A stretch of DNA of 16,853 nucleotides from an uncultured Prevotella sp. (GTDB lineage: Bacteria; Bacteroidota; Bacteroidia; Bacteroidales; Bacteroidaceae), in assembly GCA_937880835.1 (NCBI GenBank), contig CALGRN010000329.1, positions 1-16,853 on the forward strand, in the 5' to 3' direction. Each line of letters starts with the position of its first letter. The first letter of the stretch is position 1. Below the pieces are notes generated by a model. The model saw nothing but the letters and a program-made list of their open reading frames with translations, was not told where the DNA came from and did no database searches. Position numbers and translations under genes: made by a program. Shown here in pieces: positions 1 through 8,187 of the stretch.

Positions 1-12
1 TTATTTATGAAA

Positions 13-60
13 AAAATCTCCTGACGACTGTCTGCGGAACAATCATAATCAGGAGATTTT
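13..60 (-). terminator. Rho-independent terminator after the 68-1714 gene
   Basis: Seen directly: a 12-bp perfect inverted repeat, AAAATCTCCTGA (13-24) and TCAGGAGATTTT (49-60), with a 24-nt loop. On the minus strand the descending arm runs into a T run (complement of the seven A at 10-16). It starts just past the stop codon of the exported-protein gene, so it probably ends that gene's transcript. Confidence 0.8.
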
Positions 61-67
61 CAAAAGT

Positions 68-1714
68 TTATCTTATAATCTTCATGCTCTTCTTACTTCC
101 GTCGGCATATGTAGTAACCTGAATGAACAATCCGTTGGCGGGTTTGTTTATTTGTTTGCCGGAAAGAGTATAGTAAGTTATGCTCTTTACGTTTTCATTA
201 TTATCTACATTTCTTATCTCGTCGGAAACAACATCATACCATGTAGTCTCGGAGACACGAGTTTCTCCTCCGCCTTTATATATCTCTTCTATTCCAACAC
301 GATTGAATTCTTTCATCAGGCTGACAATATAGCGAACGCCTTTTATGTTGAAGAAAGAGAAACCGTCAGTATAGTTGTAAGGAATTTCGGTCATTTGCTC
401 ACCGTCAGCATCTATGAATACAAACGGTTCTGTTTCGTTATCGAAATATACGCGATAGAAAAGTTTGTCTTCGGAAATATAGTTTCCTTCCGTATCCTCT
501 ACCTTTATGACATACTCTATTGAGCCTCCCCATCCTGTCACATTAGATGTTGCGCTGCGTATTTCGGGTGCAGCAGGTGTGGCAGGTTTCTCAACAAACT
601 TGACAAACTGCGGCTCATCATAGGCAAAAAGCTTGTTGTTCTCACTCAAAATCTTTCCTGCACTGACAAACAGTGAAGTTCCTTTGGCTGATTTAAGCGA
701 TTTTTCTTCGGCATTGTATTCGAATATCAGCTCATCAGCATCTTTATAATTGCTGAAATGATTAACCAAAGTGAATGTGGCAGGAATGAAATAAACATGG
801 CAGTTTTCAGCCTCATTACGACCCAAGTATTGCAATTTGAACACAGCCTTGTTGCCCGTAATGACTCCCTTAATCCATTCTTCGGTATTGTCAGGAGTGT
901 TTATATATACGTTATTGCCGTCGAATGCCACTCTGACGGTTTTACTTACAGTTGTAGAATCGGTAGGCAAGTAGCTCATTTGATAAGTAGTTGCGACAGC
1001 ATTTTCAGGCAACGCAGTCATGGGATCGTTTATAAGAGACCACACTTGTTCATCATCTCCGAATCCTGTCCAATAGCCTTCGGAAGACATTTCGCCGAGT
1101 ATGGTTTTCGGATGATTGTATTCCTCGTTTCTTCCTTCGCTCAACTGAATAATAGAATCATTGCGCATTACGAATTTCATGTCTGATGCTATTGTGTTGT
1201 CAGACAGTGTGTCGGGAGTATAAGTGTATTTATCATCTTCAAATATTTTCAATACCATACGCGTAACGAATGTTTTATGACCTTCGTCAAGTCCGATAGT
1301 TTGCGGAAGACGGGCTATAAGAGTATCACCACTGAGACGTTCCAGTTTAAGATAAGAATTTGTCTTCTTCTGACTGAACGGATTTTTTATATAAACATTA
1401 TTGTCATCCCCCATAACGTATTCACCCAATGTACATGTGTATTCGCCGAAATCTACGCCTAAGACGGAGCTGTAATAACCGCGTCCGCTTCTGTTTACAT
1501 TGGTGTAATTGACTCCTTTCGGTTGTTCAGTCATAGGATTATCAGATGGCAAATTGAGCATATCGACAGCTTTGTTTTGTTGTTGCAGCACAATGTTATC
1601 TGCCCTATGGAATAAGTATCTTGACGCCGGTATGGCTTTTTTCGAAGGAGAAATCTGCGCCATAGATATTATGGCGAAAAATGCCATATATAATAATAAA
1701 TAAATCTTTTTCAT
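68..1714 (-). CDS. Secreted protein of unknown function, Prevotella-type C-terminal tail
   Basis: This 548-residue protein begins with a signal peptide (MKK, a hydrophobic stretch at residues 4-18, likely cleavage near SMA-Q at 19-20). I do not recognise a catalytic family. Two regions resemble each other: about 90-145 and 258-310 each contain a G-D/G-N-N-V-Y-I-x-x-P core followed by a strand ending L-P-Q or L-x-Y-L-G, which suggests a duplicated beta domain. Residues 378-498 (from a P-A-T-P-A-A-P linker, then Y-R-V-Y-F-D-N-E-T-E-P-F-V-F) look like a further beta-rich domain common in Prevotella exported proteins. The end (residues 511-548) has Y-Y-T-L-S-G-K-Q then G-L-F-I-Q and S-M-K-I-I-R, a tail of the type found on proteins sorted to or through the outer membrane. 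It is last of three minus-strand exported-protein genes, 105 nt after the protease. No own promoter was found. Cell-surface or extracellular location is inferred. Confidence 0.85.
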   Translation of the reverse strand: MKKIYLLLYMAFFAIISMAQISPSKKAIPASRYLFHRADNIVLQQQNKAVDMLNLPSDNPMTEQPKGVNYTNVNRSGRGYYSSVLGVDFGEYTCTLGEYVMGDDNNVYIKNPFSQKKTNSYLKLERLSGDTLIARLPQTIGLDEGHKTFVTRMVLKIFEDDKYTYTPDTLSDNTIASDMKFVMRNDSIIQLSEGRNEEYNHPKTILGEMSSEGYWTGFGDDEQVWSLINDPMTALPENAVATTYQMSYLPTDSTTVSKTVRVAFDGNNVYINTPDNTEEWIKGVITGNKAVFKLQYLGRNEAENCHVYFIPATFTLVNHFSNYKDADELIFEYNAEEKSLKSAKGTSLFVSAGKILSENNKLFAYDEPQFVKFVEKPATPAAPEIRSATSNVTGWGGSIEYVIKVEDTEGNYISEDKLFYRVYFDNETEPFVFIDADGEQMTEIPYNYTDGFSFFNIKGVRYIVSLMKEFNRVGIEEIYKGGGETRVSETTWYDVVSDEIRNVDNNENVKSITYYTLSGKQINKPANGLFIQVTTYADGSKKSMKIIR

Positions 1715-1757
1715 GTTCTTATTGATTAATATGTAAATAAAAATAGAGCGTATCGAA

Positions 1758-1820
1758 AAAATAAGGAGTTACGGCGCAAGAGAAAACATTGTTATTGCTT
1801 GCGTCATAACTCCTTATTTT
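1758..1820 (-). terminator. Terminator after the M6 protease gene
   Basis: Seen: AAAATAAGGAGTTA (1758-1771) pairs with TAACTCCTTATTTT (1807-1820), then after a 3x3 internal loop CGCAAG (1775-1780) pairs with CTTGCG (1798-1803), closing a 17-nt loop. On the minus strand the stem is followed by a six-T run (complement of 1756-1761). The stem base overlaps the TAA stop of the protease gene. It may attenuate rather than block read-through into the 68-1714 gene, for which no separate promoter was found. Confidence 0.8.
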
Positions 1821-3994
1821 TATTTTACTACGAATTTCTTTCCGTTCTGTATATAGATGCCGGGAGAAAGTTTACGGCTCAGTCCGTGTATATAACTGTC
1901 TGCAACTTTTTGTCCCATAAGATTGTAAACGCAAGTATCGGTAACAGTTATGCCACTCTCTACACCTTCTGCTCTTAGAGTCGGATCTTGAAGAATAGCC
2001 TTTACTTCGTCAAGAAACATGCGCTTGGCAGGTTTAATCGTTACGCATACTTCGTCAGTACCTTCAATTACAGCATTGCATTCTGTCCATTGATTGGCTT
2101 TCAGAGTGAACGTTGACGGTGTTATTTTTGCATTACCGCTTACAGAAACGGTAAGTTCTAAATCATCATAATCGAATGGTGCGGCAAGGAAAGAAAAATT
2201 TGTCTTGTCATATACCTTAAACTTAGGAGTCTGCGCGTTGCCCGATTTGGAATTTGTTCCGAATTTAGCGCATTTGTTAGCACCATAAGAAGCTTTTGAA
2301 ATCCAGTCTTCATAATCTGGATAGAATACTCCTTGTCCGGCATTTCCGCTGCTGAAATCGCCATCATTGCCGCCATCGCCGTCGCATTCGTCGAATGATT
2401 CATAGAAGACTATTCCCGGAATATCCGGCAATACGTGAGGTATTTCTGAAAAATCTTTAAACTCAAATGAAGCAGTTCCGTCGTCGGCTATTGCCATATT
2501 GTAAATATTCACGTTGAGTTTGCTGTGACCGTTAAGGTTTTTATTGAATAACGTAGCCTGTGGAACAGAGCGGTTTGACAAACTGTCGTTTCCATCGTAT
2601 GGATACGCATCGCCTTGCTCTGTCCTCTTTACATACGTGTGCATCATCGCACTCCAATATTGCGAGTCATCATCATTATCTGCATGAACCACCGTATAAC
2701 GCTGATGATCGTTCTTTACACCGGCAAAGGCAATGAAATCACCAACTGCATTTACCAAGTTTTTTGCAAATATTTCCTTGTCATAATCTATGTGTGTCAC
2801 CAAGATACCAGTACCGGGAATGTGAGCATCCCAACCTACTTTCTGGCGATTTTCCAACAAGTAATATTCGTTTTCATTGGCTTTATTATATATTATATAG
2901 GTCTGTCCGCCTGCTGCAATAGGTTTTATTCCTGTGACAGCAGTGTCTCCGCGCAATTCAACGGGAGTAGTCCAACCGCACAACATCTTCTCATAAGCAG
3001 TATAGCCTACGGGAACAAAGCCATCTCCGGCATAATTTCCGTTATCCATCAAATCCCAATTACCCATTCCGAAGTTTCCGCCGTAGCTTACGTCATATGA
3101 ATCAGGGAAGCCGATGCAATGAGAGAACTCATGACAAATAGTACCGATTCCTTCAATAGAACCTTTTGAAGTAATCTCGTTACTTGTCGCGAATTGATCT
3201 ATAATAACACCATTGAATGTCAAGGACTTACCATAATCAGACTCGGAAAGAGTCCATGAACATGGCCAAACCGTATTGTTGTCAAGCGAAGCATGAGCAC
3301 CTTCGCCTGCATATATTACATAAACCTGCTCTGCTTTACCATCTCCGTCCCAATCAAACTGACTGAAATCCACACTATGAGCTGCTTGTTGGCAAGCTTC
3401 TGCAATCATTTGTCCTACATGAGAGTCTTCACCGGAAGAATTGTCTTTACCATAATATGAGTATGACTGTGGTAATGTTACAGGACCTACGACACTGAAT
3501 TGAAGATCGAATAAACCTCCGCTCTGGTCGTAGAAATAATCTCGGATACTTCCTTTGAAACCATTCTCATCAGAGAATCCGCGTTCATTTGCAATTTTGT
3601 TGTAATAGTTTTGATCGTTACCTGACTTAAACTGCTTGTCTGCAAACTGTGCTAATATGATAAGACCGTGCTTTATTCCCTTGTAAAGTTCGGGGTTAAC
3701 GATACCGAAATCTTCTACTTTCCTGCCTGCCTTCCGAATCTTTGCCATGCGTCTTTCCTTACTTTTGGCAAACTGTTCATTTGTTATGGCATAGAATCTG
3801 CCTGTTGCATTGTCCTTGAAATAGCGTGTTCCTTTCTCATCCTGAAAGAAATGAAAGTGTTCATCACCAATGATTTCAACCTTGACAGAAGTTCCGTCTA
3901 AGAGTTGCACAGTACGCCATTGCCCTCGTTTTGCAGGAACGGCTGATGCATTTAGTGCAAATGCACAACATAATATAAATAATATCTTTCTCAT
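1820..3994 (-). CDS. Secreted M6-family zinc metalloprotease
   Basis: The 724-residue product has a signal peptide (MRKILFILCCAFALNASA, cleavage near residue 18), a short N-terminal propeptide-like region (about 20-100), and a peptidase M6 (immune inhibitor A-like) domain at about 105-400. The zinc site is intact: H-E-F-S-H at 288-292 continuing C-I-G-F-P-D to D298 (HExxHxxGxxD, with E289 the expected base), and a Met-turn-like G-N-W-D-L-M-D at 311-317. A Ca-binding-like D-W-D-G-D-G-K sits at 214-220. After about 530 comes a second, beta-rich domain that starts like a choice-of-anchor region (I-V-F-Y-E-S-F-D). The tail is Y-N-L-M-G-Q-K-V ... G-I-Y-I-Q-N-G-K-K-F-V-V-K (residues 690-724), nearly the same as in the neighbour at 4068-6950. 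Family M6 enzymes cut extracellular proteins; the substrate here is unknown. Secretion and host- or diet-protein degradation are inferred. Confidence 0.93.
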   Translation of the reverse strand: MRKILFILCCAFALNASAVPAKRGQWRTVQLLDGTSVKVEIIGDEHFHFFQDEKGTRYFKDNATGRFYAITNEQFAKSKERRMAKIRKAGRKVEDFGIVNPELYKGIKHGLIILAQFADKQFKSGNDQNYYNKIANERGFSDENGFKGSIRDYFYDQSGGLFDLQFSVVGPVTLPQSYSYYGKDNSSGEDSHVGQMIAEACQQAAHSVDFSQFDWDGDGKAEQVYVIYAGEGAHASLDNNTVWPCSWTLSESDYGKSLTFNGVIIDQFATSNEITSKGSIEGIGTICHEFSHCIGFPDSYDVSYGGNFGMGNWDLMDNGNYAGDGFVPVGYTAYEKMLCGWTTPVELRGDTAVTGIKPIAAGGQTYIIYNKANENEYYLLENRQKVGWDAHIPGTGILVTHIDYDKEIFAKNLVNAVGDFIAFAGVKNDHQRYTVVHADNDDDSQYWSAMMHTYVKRTEQGDAYPYDGNDSLSNRSVPQATLFNKNLNGHSKLNVNIYNMAIADDGTASFEFKDFSEIPHVLPDIPGIVFYESFDECDGDGGNDGDFSSGNAGQGVFYPDYEDWISKASYGANKCAKFGTNSKSGNAQTPKFKVYDKTNFSFLAAPFDYDDLELTVSVSGNAKITPSTFTLKANQWTECNAVIEGTDEVCVTIKPAKRMFLDEVKAILQDPTLRAEGVESGITVTDTCVYNLMGQKVADSYIHGLSRKLSPGIYIQNGKKFVVK

Positions 3995-4013
3995 GTTTAT
4001 TATTGGTGTTGAT

Positions 4014-4049
4014 ACTTACTCTATGCCGAGAATCCGGCATAGAGTAAGT
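4014..4049 (-). other. 15-bp perfect hairpin between two exported-protein genes
   Basis: Seen: ACTTACTCTATGCCG (4014-4028) and CGGCATAGAGTAAGT (4035-4049), with a 6-nt loop AGAATC. On the minus strand it lies after the stop of the 4068-6950 gene and 19 nt before the protease start codon. No T run follows the stem on either strand, so it is not a standard intrinsic terminator. It could be a processing or stabilising hairpin, or a leader structure affecting protease translation. Confidence 0.7.
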
Positions 4050-4067
4050 AATTGAATAATTTTTATT

Positions 4068-6950
4068 TTACTTAACGACAAACTTCTTTCCGTTCCGAAT
4101 TACAATACCCTTATAACTGTCTGAAACTCGCTGCCCGGATATATTGTAACGGTATCCGTCATTATCTGTGCGAATATCAGAAGTGATGATATCATCCATA
4201 CCGGTTGTGATTGTCTTAGGGTCAGAAAGATTGGATTCTCCTTCTTCATAGAGTGCCGTTACCGTATATATACCACCCTCACCGGCTTCACTGTCTATAT
4301 ATGATGTATTGTTTTCACCTTCTATCGTCTGTACAAGTATTCCGTCACGATATATGCGATAACCTTTAAGTTTAAGCGGAGCAGGACTATATGTAATATC
4401 ATCGAGCATGAACATAAACTTATCCTCAGAATTACAATGTATTGCAAAATATTTAGTTCCGGCAGGTAAAGTAACCGTATAGTTCTTCCATTCGTCAGCA
4501 GGAACGGCATTATCGGCAAGACCTGCGGGTTTAAGTGCTTCAACAGTAGGCTCTGTTGTTGAAAGAAGCACCTCAAAACTTTCTTTCAAAGATGAAGTAT
4601 CTGTCTTCTCAAAAAGAGATTTTCCCCAGAATGAAACAGTCTGTTCGTTACCATTAAGTTTTGGTGAAATGATATGATCATCATTGCGTACTTTACTCTC
4701 GGTATATTGCAACACTGCAAATGATGCCATGAATTGACGACCGCTCTTAGGTGCAATCTCCGGATCTTCGTTAAGATCAAGTCCTGCCATTTCAGGATTA
4801 AAGACGATATATGCCATAGGATTGCCATGATTTGGGAAGTCTAATCCCTTTATACCGTATGTCTCTTGCTTATCACCATCAATTAAACTCCAATCGCCTA
4901 CGTAGTTTATATTCCAAGCGTTGTAGTTCTCGAAACTTTCTGTTACAGTCTCTTTTTGCTCGGGAGCAGTCCAATTTAATTTTACAGTTCCATTATTTAT
5001 TGTTCCCGACAGATTTGTAGGACGTGCATATCCCGAGTTCTTTACTATGATATTCTGTAAAATGCCCGATTTGTTGTTGGCATTATTATCATCTTCCGGA
5101 TATTCCACTGTTGCATATACGTTTACAGTATCTGCATAAGCGGGGTTCGGTTCGTAAGATAAAGTGAATATCTTGCTTTCGTTAGTTTCTAATGATGAAC
5201 CTTCCTGTTCTGCTAATTCTTTATCGTTTACCATTAATTTTACACGATAGTTTCCTGTTTTCTCTATACCAACATTGGTAACCTTAGCTTGAATATTTTG
5301 AACTTTACCTACTTTAATGTATTCCGTTCCGCTCACAGTCACGTTCAAATCTTTTTTATTCAGATTGGAAAGTTCCACCTTATCTATATAAACAGGAGTG
5401 GTTTCCGATTCGCAAGTACCTTGTATTCTAATCACAACATATCCGGTCTTGTCTTTAATAGGCAGGAGAGAAACAGATACTGTGCGCCAGCCTTCCTCTC
5501 CATTGATGGCTGAATAGTCTATATCAAGAAGTTCTATATCTTCTTTCTGCATCTTAGAACCGAATACTTTCAAGCGGTTGTTTGTTCCCGGTTGTGCGTA
5601 ATAAGCGAAACGCAAGTAAGGTTCTGTATCGTTTTTAAGAGATATCTTGCCTGTGTTTACAGTGAATGTTCCTTTCTTGTCAAGGCGATAGCATCCGCCA
5701 TCGTCATCAGAACTCTTTTCTGATGTGGCAAGCCAGCTTTTATTATCTACCCACCAATCTATTTCCTGACTTGGATATCCATTTTGGAATGAGTCGTAAA
5801 GAGGCAGATACACTACTTTGCCGAGATAAATACGGTTTGACATTCCCTTAACACTCTCACCTGCACTGTTAGTAGCTGTAACATAATATAGTATAGGATC
5901 GTTAAATCCTGTCACATCTATGTCATCATCAAGGAAATAGTTTTGTTTGATATCGTTGGCTTTCGAGTTATCGCCAATGTCATATACATTGTATTTCAGA
6001 GACGTTAAATCAACATAACCTCCATGCGCTCCCTTTTCATTTGGCAAATCCCAAGATACCGTAAGCGTCGAACCGTTGTCGATTACCTTGATGTTTTGCG
6101 GTGTTTGCGGAATATCCACACCCAACCAGACACTGTCTTTCGCTTCTACGCCATCGCCTTCATTGTTCGACGCAATGACTTGGAATATATTCATACCTTC
6201 ATTACCTCCGTCGAATGTATTGCTGAATTTCTGACCTACGGAAGGATTATTCATCGTGTGTATGACTTCTCCATTGCGTATGATTCTCACGCTTGTCAGC
6301 GATGATATAGGACTACCTTCTTTGTTCTTTGTAGGTGTTGTGAAGCTTACTGTTGTAGAAAGTTTTCCCTGTGGTCCTGCCGTAAGAGTGAAATCGGTAA
6401 CTTCACCCGGCGCACTTCCCAACGCATCGGCTTTGATGGCAATATCATCTACGGCAATGTAGAATTTGTTTGCATCGCTGATTGCATGCAATCCTAAACG
6501 ATAGTCTCCTGTCTTTGCAGGTGTCAGTTTGTAAGTCTTATCTTGGAACTCACTGCTTGAAATGTCAAAACCGGCATCCAATACATTATAATTGTTTGCA
6601 GGATCATCTCCTTGTCCATAGGCTACTGCCATACGTTCCGTACCGTATCCGTTTCTATATTTGAAAGATACGGTATAGGTTTTTCCTTGTTCCAGATGTA
6701 TAAGAGGTGTAAGCAACCAGTCATCACCAGGGTTGCTCTTGTTGTAATTATACTTGGCATATTGGTCGTATTCATTATACGTCCATGTGCTGCCGTCATG
6801 GTTGTTGTCAACAACTTTAAATTCACCGAATTCCTCTTCTGTATCAAAAGACGTAAAAAAAGGAACTTCATGGATAGCTTGTGCTTCAGCTTTATATGTA
6901 GAAAGACCGAGCAGAGCTGTCATTAGAAAATAATTAAAAGCTTTTGGCAT
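4068..6950 (-). CDS. Exported multidomain adhesin-like protein (choice-of-anchor J / FN3 / CARDB-like)
   Basis: The 960-residue protein has a signal peptide (hydrophobic 7-19, cleavage near K-A-E-A-Q at 20-24). Apparent domains in order: a cleaved-adhesin/choice-of-anchor-J jelly roll at about 27-172, with D-D-W-L-L-T-P at 76-82 and A-V-D-D-I at 166-170; FN3-like domains at about 182-277 and 284-376; a second jelly-roll-like domain at 380-528; a CARDB-like beta sandwich at 532-637; an FN3 strand set starting P-T-N-L-S-G (644-649) and N-W-T-A-P (659-663); a third jelly roll at 669-855, with D-D-H-I-I-S-P (757-763) and F-M-L-D-D-I (847-852); then the rest of the FN3 domain (L-K-G-Y-R-I-Y-R-D-G at 861-870). 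The tail (933-960) is Y-R-Y-N-I-S-G-Q-R-V ... I-R-N-G-K-K-F-V-V-K. Such domains occur in haemagglutinin/gingipain-type adhesin regions of Bacteroidetes. A binding role at the cell surface is inferred; no catalytic domain was seen. It is the first gene of the minus-strand cluster. Confidence 0.85.
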   Translation of the reverse strand: MPKAFNYFLMTALLGLSTYKAEAQAIHEVPFFTSFDTEEEFGEFKVVDNNHDGSTWTYNEYDQYAKYNYNKSNPGDDWLLTPLIHLEQGKTYTVSFKYRNGYGTERMAVAYGQGDDPANNYNVLDAGFDISSSEFQDKTYKLTPAKTGDYRLGLHAISDANKFYIAVDDIAIKADALGSAPGEVTDFTLTAGPQGKLSTTVSFTTPTKNKEGSPISSLTSVRIIRNGEVIHTMNNPSVGQKFSNTFDGGNEGMNIFQVIASNNEGDGVEAKDSVWLGVDIPQTPQNIKVIDNGSTLTVSWDLPNEKGAHGGYVDLTSLKYNVYDIGDNSKANDIKQNYFLDDDIDVTGFNDPILYYVTATNSAGESVKGMSNRIYLGKVVYLPLYDSFQNGYPSQEIDWWVDNKSWLATSEKSSDDDGGCYRLDKKGTFTVNTGKISLKNDTEPYLRFAYYAQPGTNNRLKVFGSKMQKEDIELLDIDYSAINGEEGWRTVSVSLLPIKDKTGYVVIRIQGTCESETTPVYIDKVELSNLNKKDLNVTVSGTEYIKVGKVQNIQAKVTNVGIEKTGNYRVKLMVNDKELAEQEGSSLETNESKIFTLSYEPNPAYADTVNVYATVEYPEDDNNANNKSGILQNIIVKNSGYARPTNLSGTINNGTVKLNWTAPEQKETVTESFENYNAWNINYVGDWSLIDGDKQETYGIKGLDFPNHGNPMAYIVFNPEMAGLDLNEDPEIAPKSGRQFMASFAVLQYTESKVRNDDHIISPKLNGNEQTVSFWGKSLFEKTDTSSLKESFEVLLSTTEPTVEALKPAGLADNAVPADEWKNYTVTLPAGTKYFAIHCNSEDKFMFMLDDITYSPAPLKLKGYRIYRDGILVQTIEGENNTSYIDSEAGEGGIYTVTALYEEGESNLSDPKTITTGMDDIITSDIRTDNDGYRYNISGQRVSDSYKGIVIRNGKKFVVK

Positions 6951-7028
6951 AATACTGAATTTATGGTTTATATTAATTATATGTAAATCCGCTTACACAA
7001 TGTTTGACATATTTTATTGTATATGTCG

Positions 7029-7036
7029 CAAATATA
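7029..7036 (-). promoter_or_regulatory. Bacteroidetes -7 promoter box for the exported-protein cluster
   Basis: On the minus strand 7036-7029 reads TATATTTG, an exact match to the TAnnTTTG -7 consensus. The predicted start of transcription is near 7022, giving a leader of about 70 nt before the ATG at 6950. No clear TTTG -33 element is present at the expected distance. Confidence 0.5.
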
Positions 7037-7110
7037 GCCATTTAAAGGTTTCGTTTTTAAAAAGCGACGTTAATTTTAGGTTATTTTTCTACGTTATCAT
7101 ATTTTTCTTT

Positions 7111-7118
7111 TATCTTTG
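7111..7118 (+). promoter_or_regulatory. Bacteroidetes -7 promoter box for the two-component operon
   Basis: TATCTTTG matches TAnnTTTG exactly and lies 32 nt before the kinase ATG, so transcription would start near 7125. The -33 region is only T-rich. This box and the opposing box at 7029-7036 share a 200-bp divergent region, so one regulator could control both sides. Confidence 0.55.
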
Positions 7119-7150
7119 TAGTGTATTAATACAACCTCTGATTATATTAT

Positions 7151-8113
7151 ATGACTACTAACAGCAAGTATCTTACAGTCATATCGCTAATGGCAATCAT
7201 AATGCTGCAAATAGTATGGATTCTGTACGCATGTATTATGGTGGACAACGCTTCCTATGCAGACAGTGAAGCCGCAGGCACGGTATCGCTGCCCGATTTG
7301 GATACTTTGATAAAGGCAGTGCGCCGTATATGGCTGGTAGTTCTTGCAACAATCTTCTCCTGTATATTGCTTATCGTGGCACTTATTGAACAACTTAAAA
7401 CTATGGATAAGCAAAGACAAGTATTGCAACTTAAAGATGATTTCTCATATTCCATAGTTCACGACATGAAGACTCCGTTATCTTCCATAATGATGGCATC
7501 TCATCTTTTGGGGACCGGAAAACTTGATGACAAGCCAAAACTGCGGGGCGATTACTTCCGAATACTTGATGAAGAAACACAACATCTTATGCGTCTTGTA
7601 AACCGTTTGCTGACCATTTCAAAACTTGAAAGCGGAAGATTGAATCTTTATTGTTCGGAAGTGGATTTGCAAGAGCTTTGCAACAAACTGATTGACAAAT
7701 GGAGTCTGTGCAGCAAGAAACCTTTCAGATATGATATTGATTTAAAAATACCGACGGTATTTGCAGATAAAGAATATCTGGAAGAAGCAATGGACAATCT
7801 GATTGATAATGCAGTGAAATATTCACGAGAACAAATATACGTAGCTATTTCTTCATGGCGAGAAGGCAAGAATATATATTTGTCGGTGTATGATGAAGGT
7901 ATTGGCATTCCAAAAGAAGAACAAAACCGTATATTTGAAAGATTCTATCGCAGCAAGAACGACAAGACGAGCAACGGAAATGCTGCCTCCGGGTTCGGGC
8001 TCGGACTCAATTTCGTTGCGCTTGTTATGAAAGCCGTCAAAGGCAGTGTCAGAGTGCAGAGCAAATTTGGTGCTTGGACTAAGTTCACCCTTAAATTTCC
8101 TGCTCGTCATTGA
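7151..8113 (+). CDS. Sensor histidine kinase (two membrane segments, short sensor loop)
   Basis: This 320-residue inner-membrane kinase has two predicted transmembrane helices (about 9-30 and 59-80) flanking a periplasmic loop of only about 28 residues. The HisKA dimerisation domain (about 92-160) carries the phosphoacceptor H104 in S-I-V-H-D-M-K-T-P-L. The ATPase domain (about 205-317) is complete: N box E-A-M-D-N-L-I-D-N-A (212-221), G1 box D-E-G-I-G-I-P (248-254), F box F-E-R-F-Y (262-266) and G2 box G-F-G-L-G-L (281-286). There is no HAMP domain. The response regulator follows after 74 nt without a recognisable promoter, so the two are probably one transcript and cognate partners. The tiny loop suggests sensing within the membrane or through a partner protein; the signal is unknown. 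I cannot assign a named system. Confidence 0.95.
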   Translation: MTTNSKYLTVISLMAIIMLQIVWILYACIMVDNASYADSEAAGTVSLPDLDTLIKAVRRIWLVVLATIFSCILLIVALIEQLKTMDKQRQVLQLKDDFSYSIVHDMKTPLSSIMMASHLLGTGKLDDKPKLRGDYFRILDEETQHLMRLVNRLLTISKLESGRLNLYCSEVDLQELCNKLIDKWSLCSKKPFRYDIDLKIPTVFADKEYLEEAMDNLIDNAVKYSREQIYVAISSWREGKNIYLSVYDEGIGIPKEEQNRIFERFYRSKNDKTSNGNAASGFGLGLNFVALVMKAVKGSVRVQSKFGAWTKFTLKFPARH

Positions 8114-8187
8114 TACATTCCGGTGAACTTTATAAAGCGATGATTATGCCTGTGTTCATTATAACCATTTTATGATTAAAATAGAAT

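Noticed and set aside
8167..8182. AT-only inverted repeat ATTTTA-TGAT-TAAAAT before the response-regulator gene
   Set aside because: Six A/T pairs are expected by chance in DNA this AT-rich, and no further evidence supports a function.
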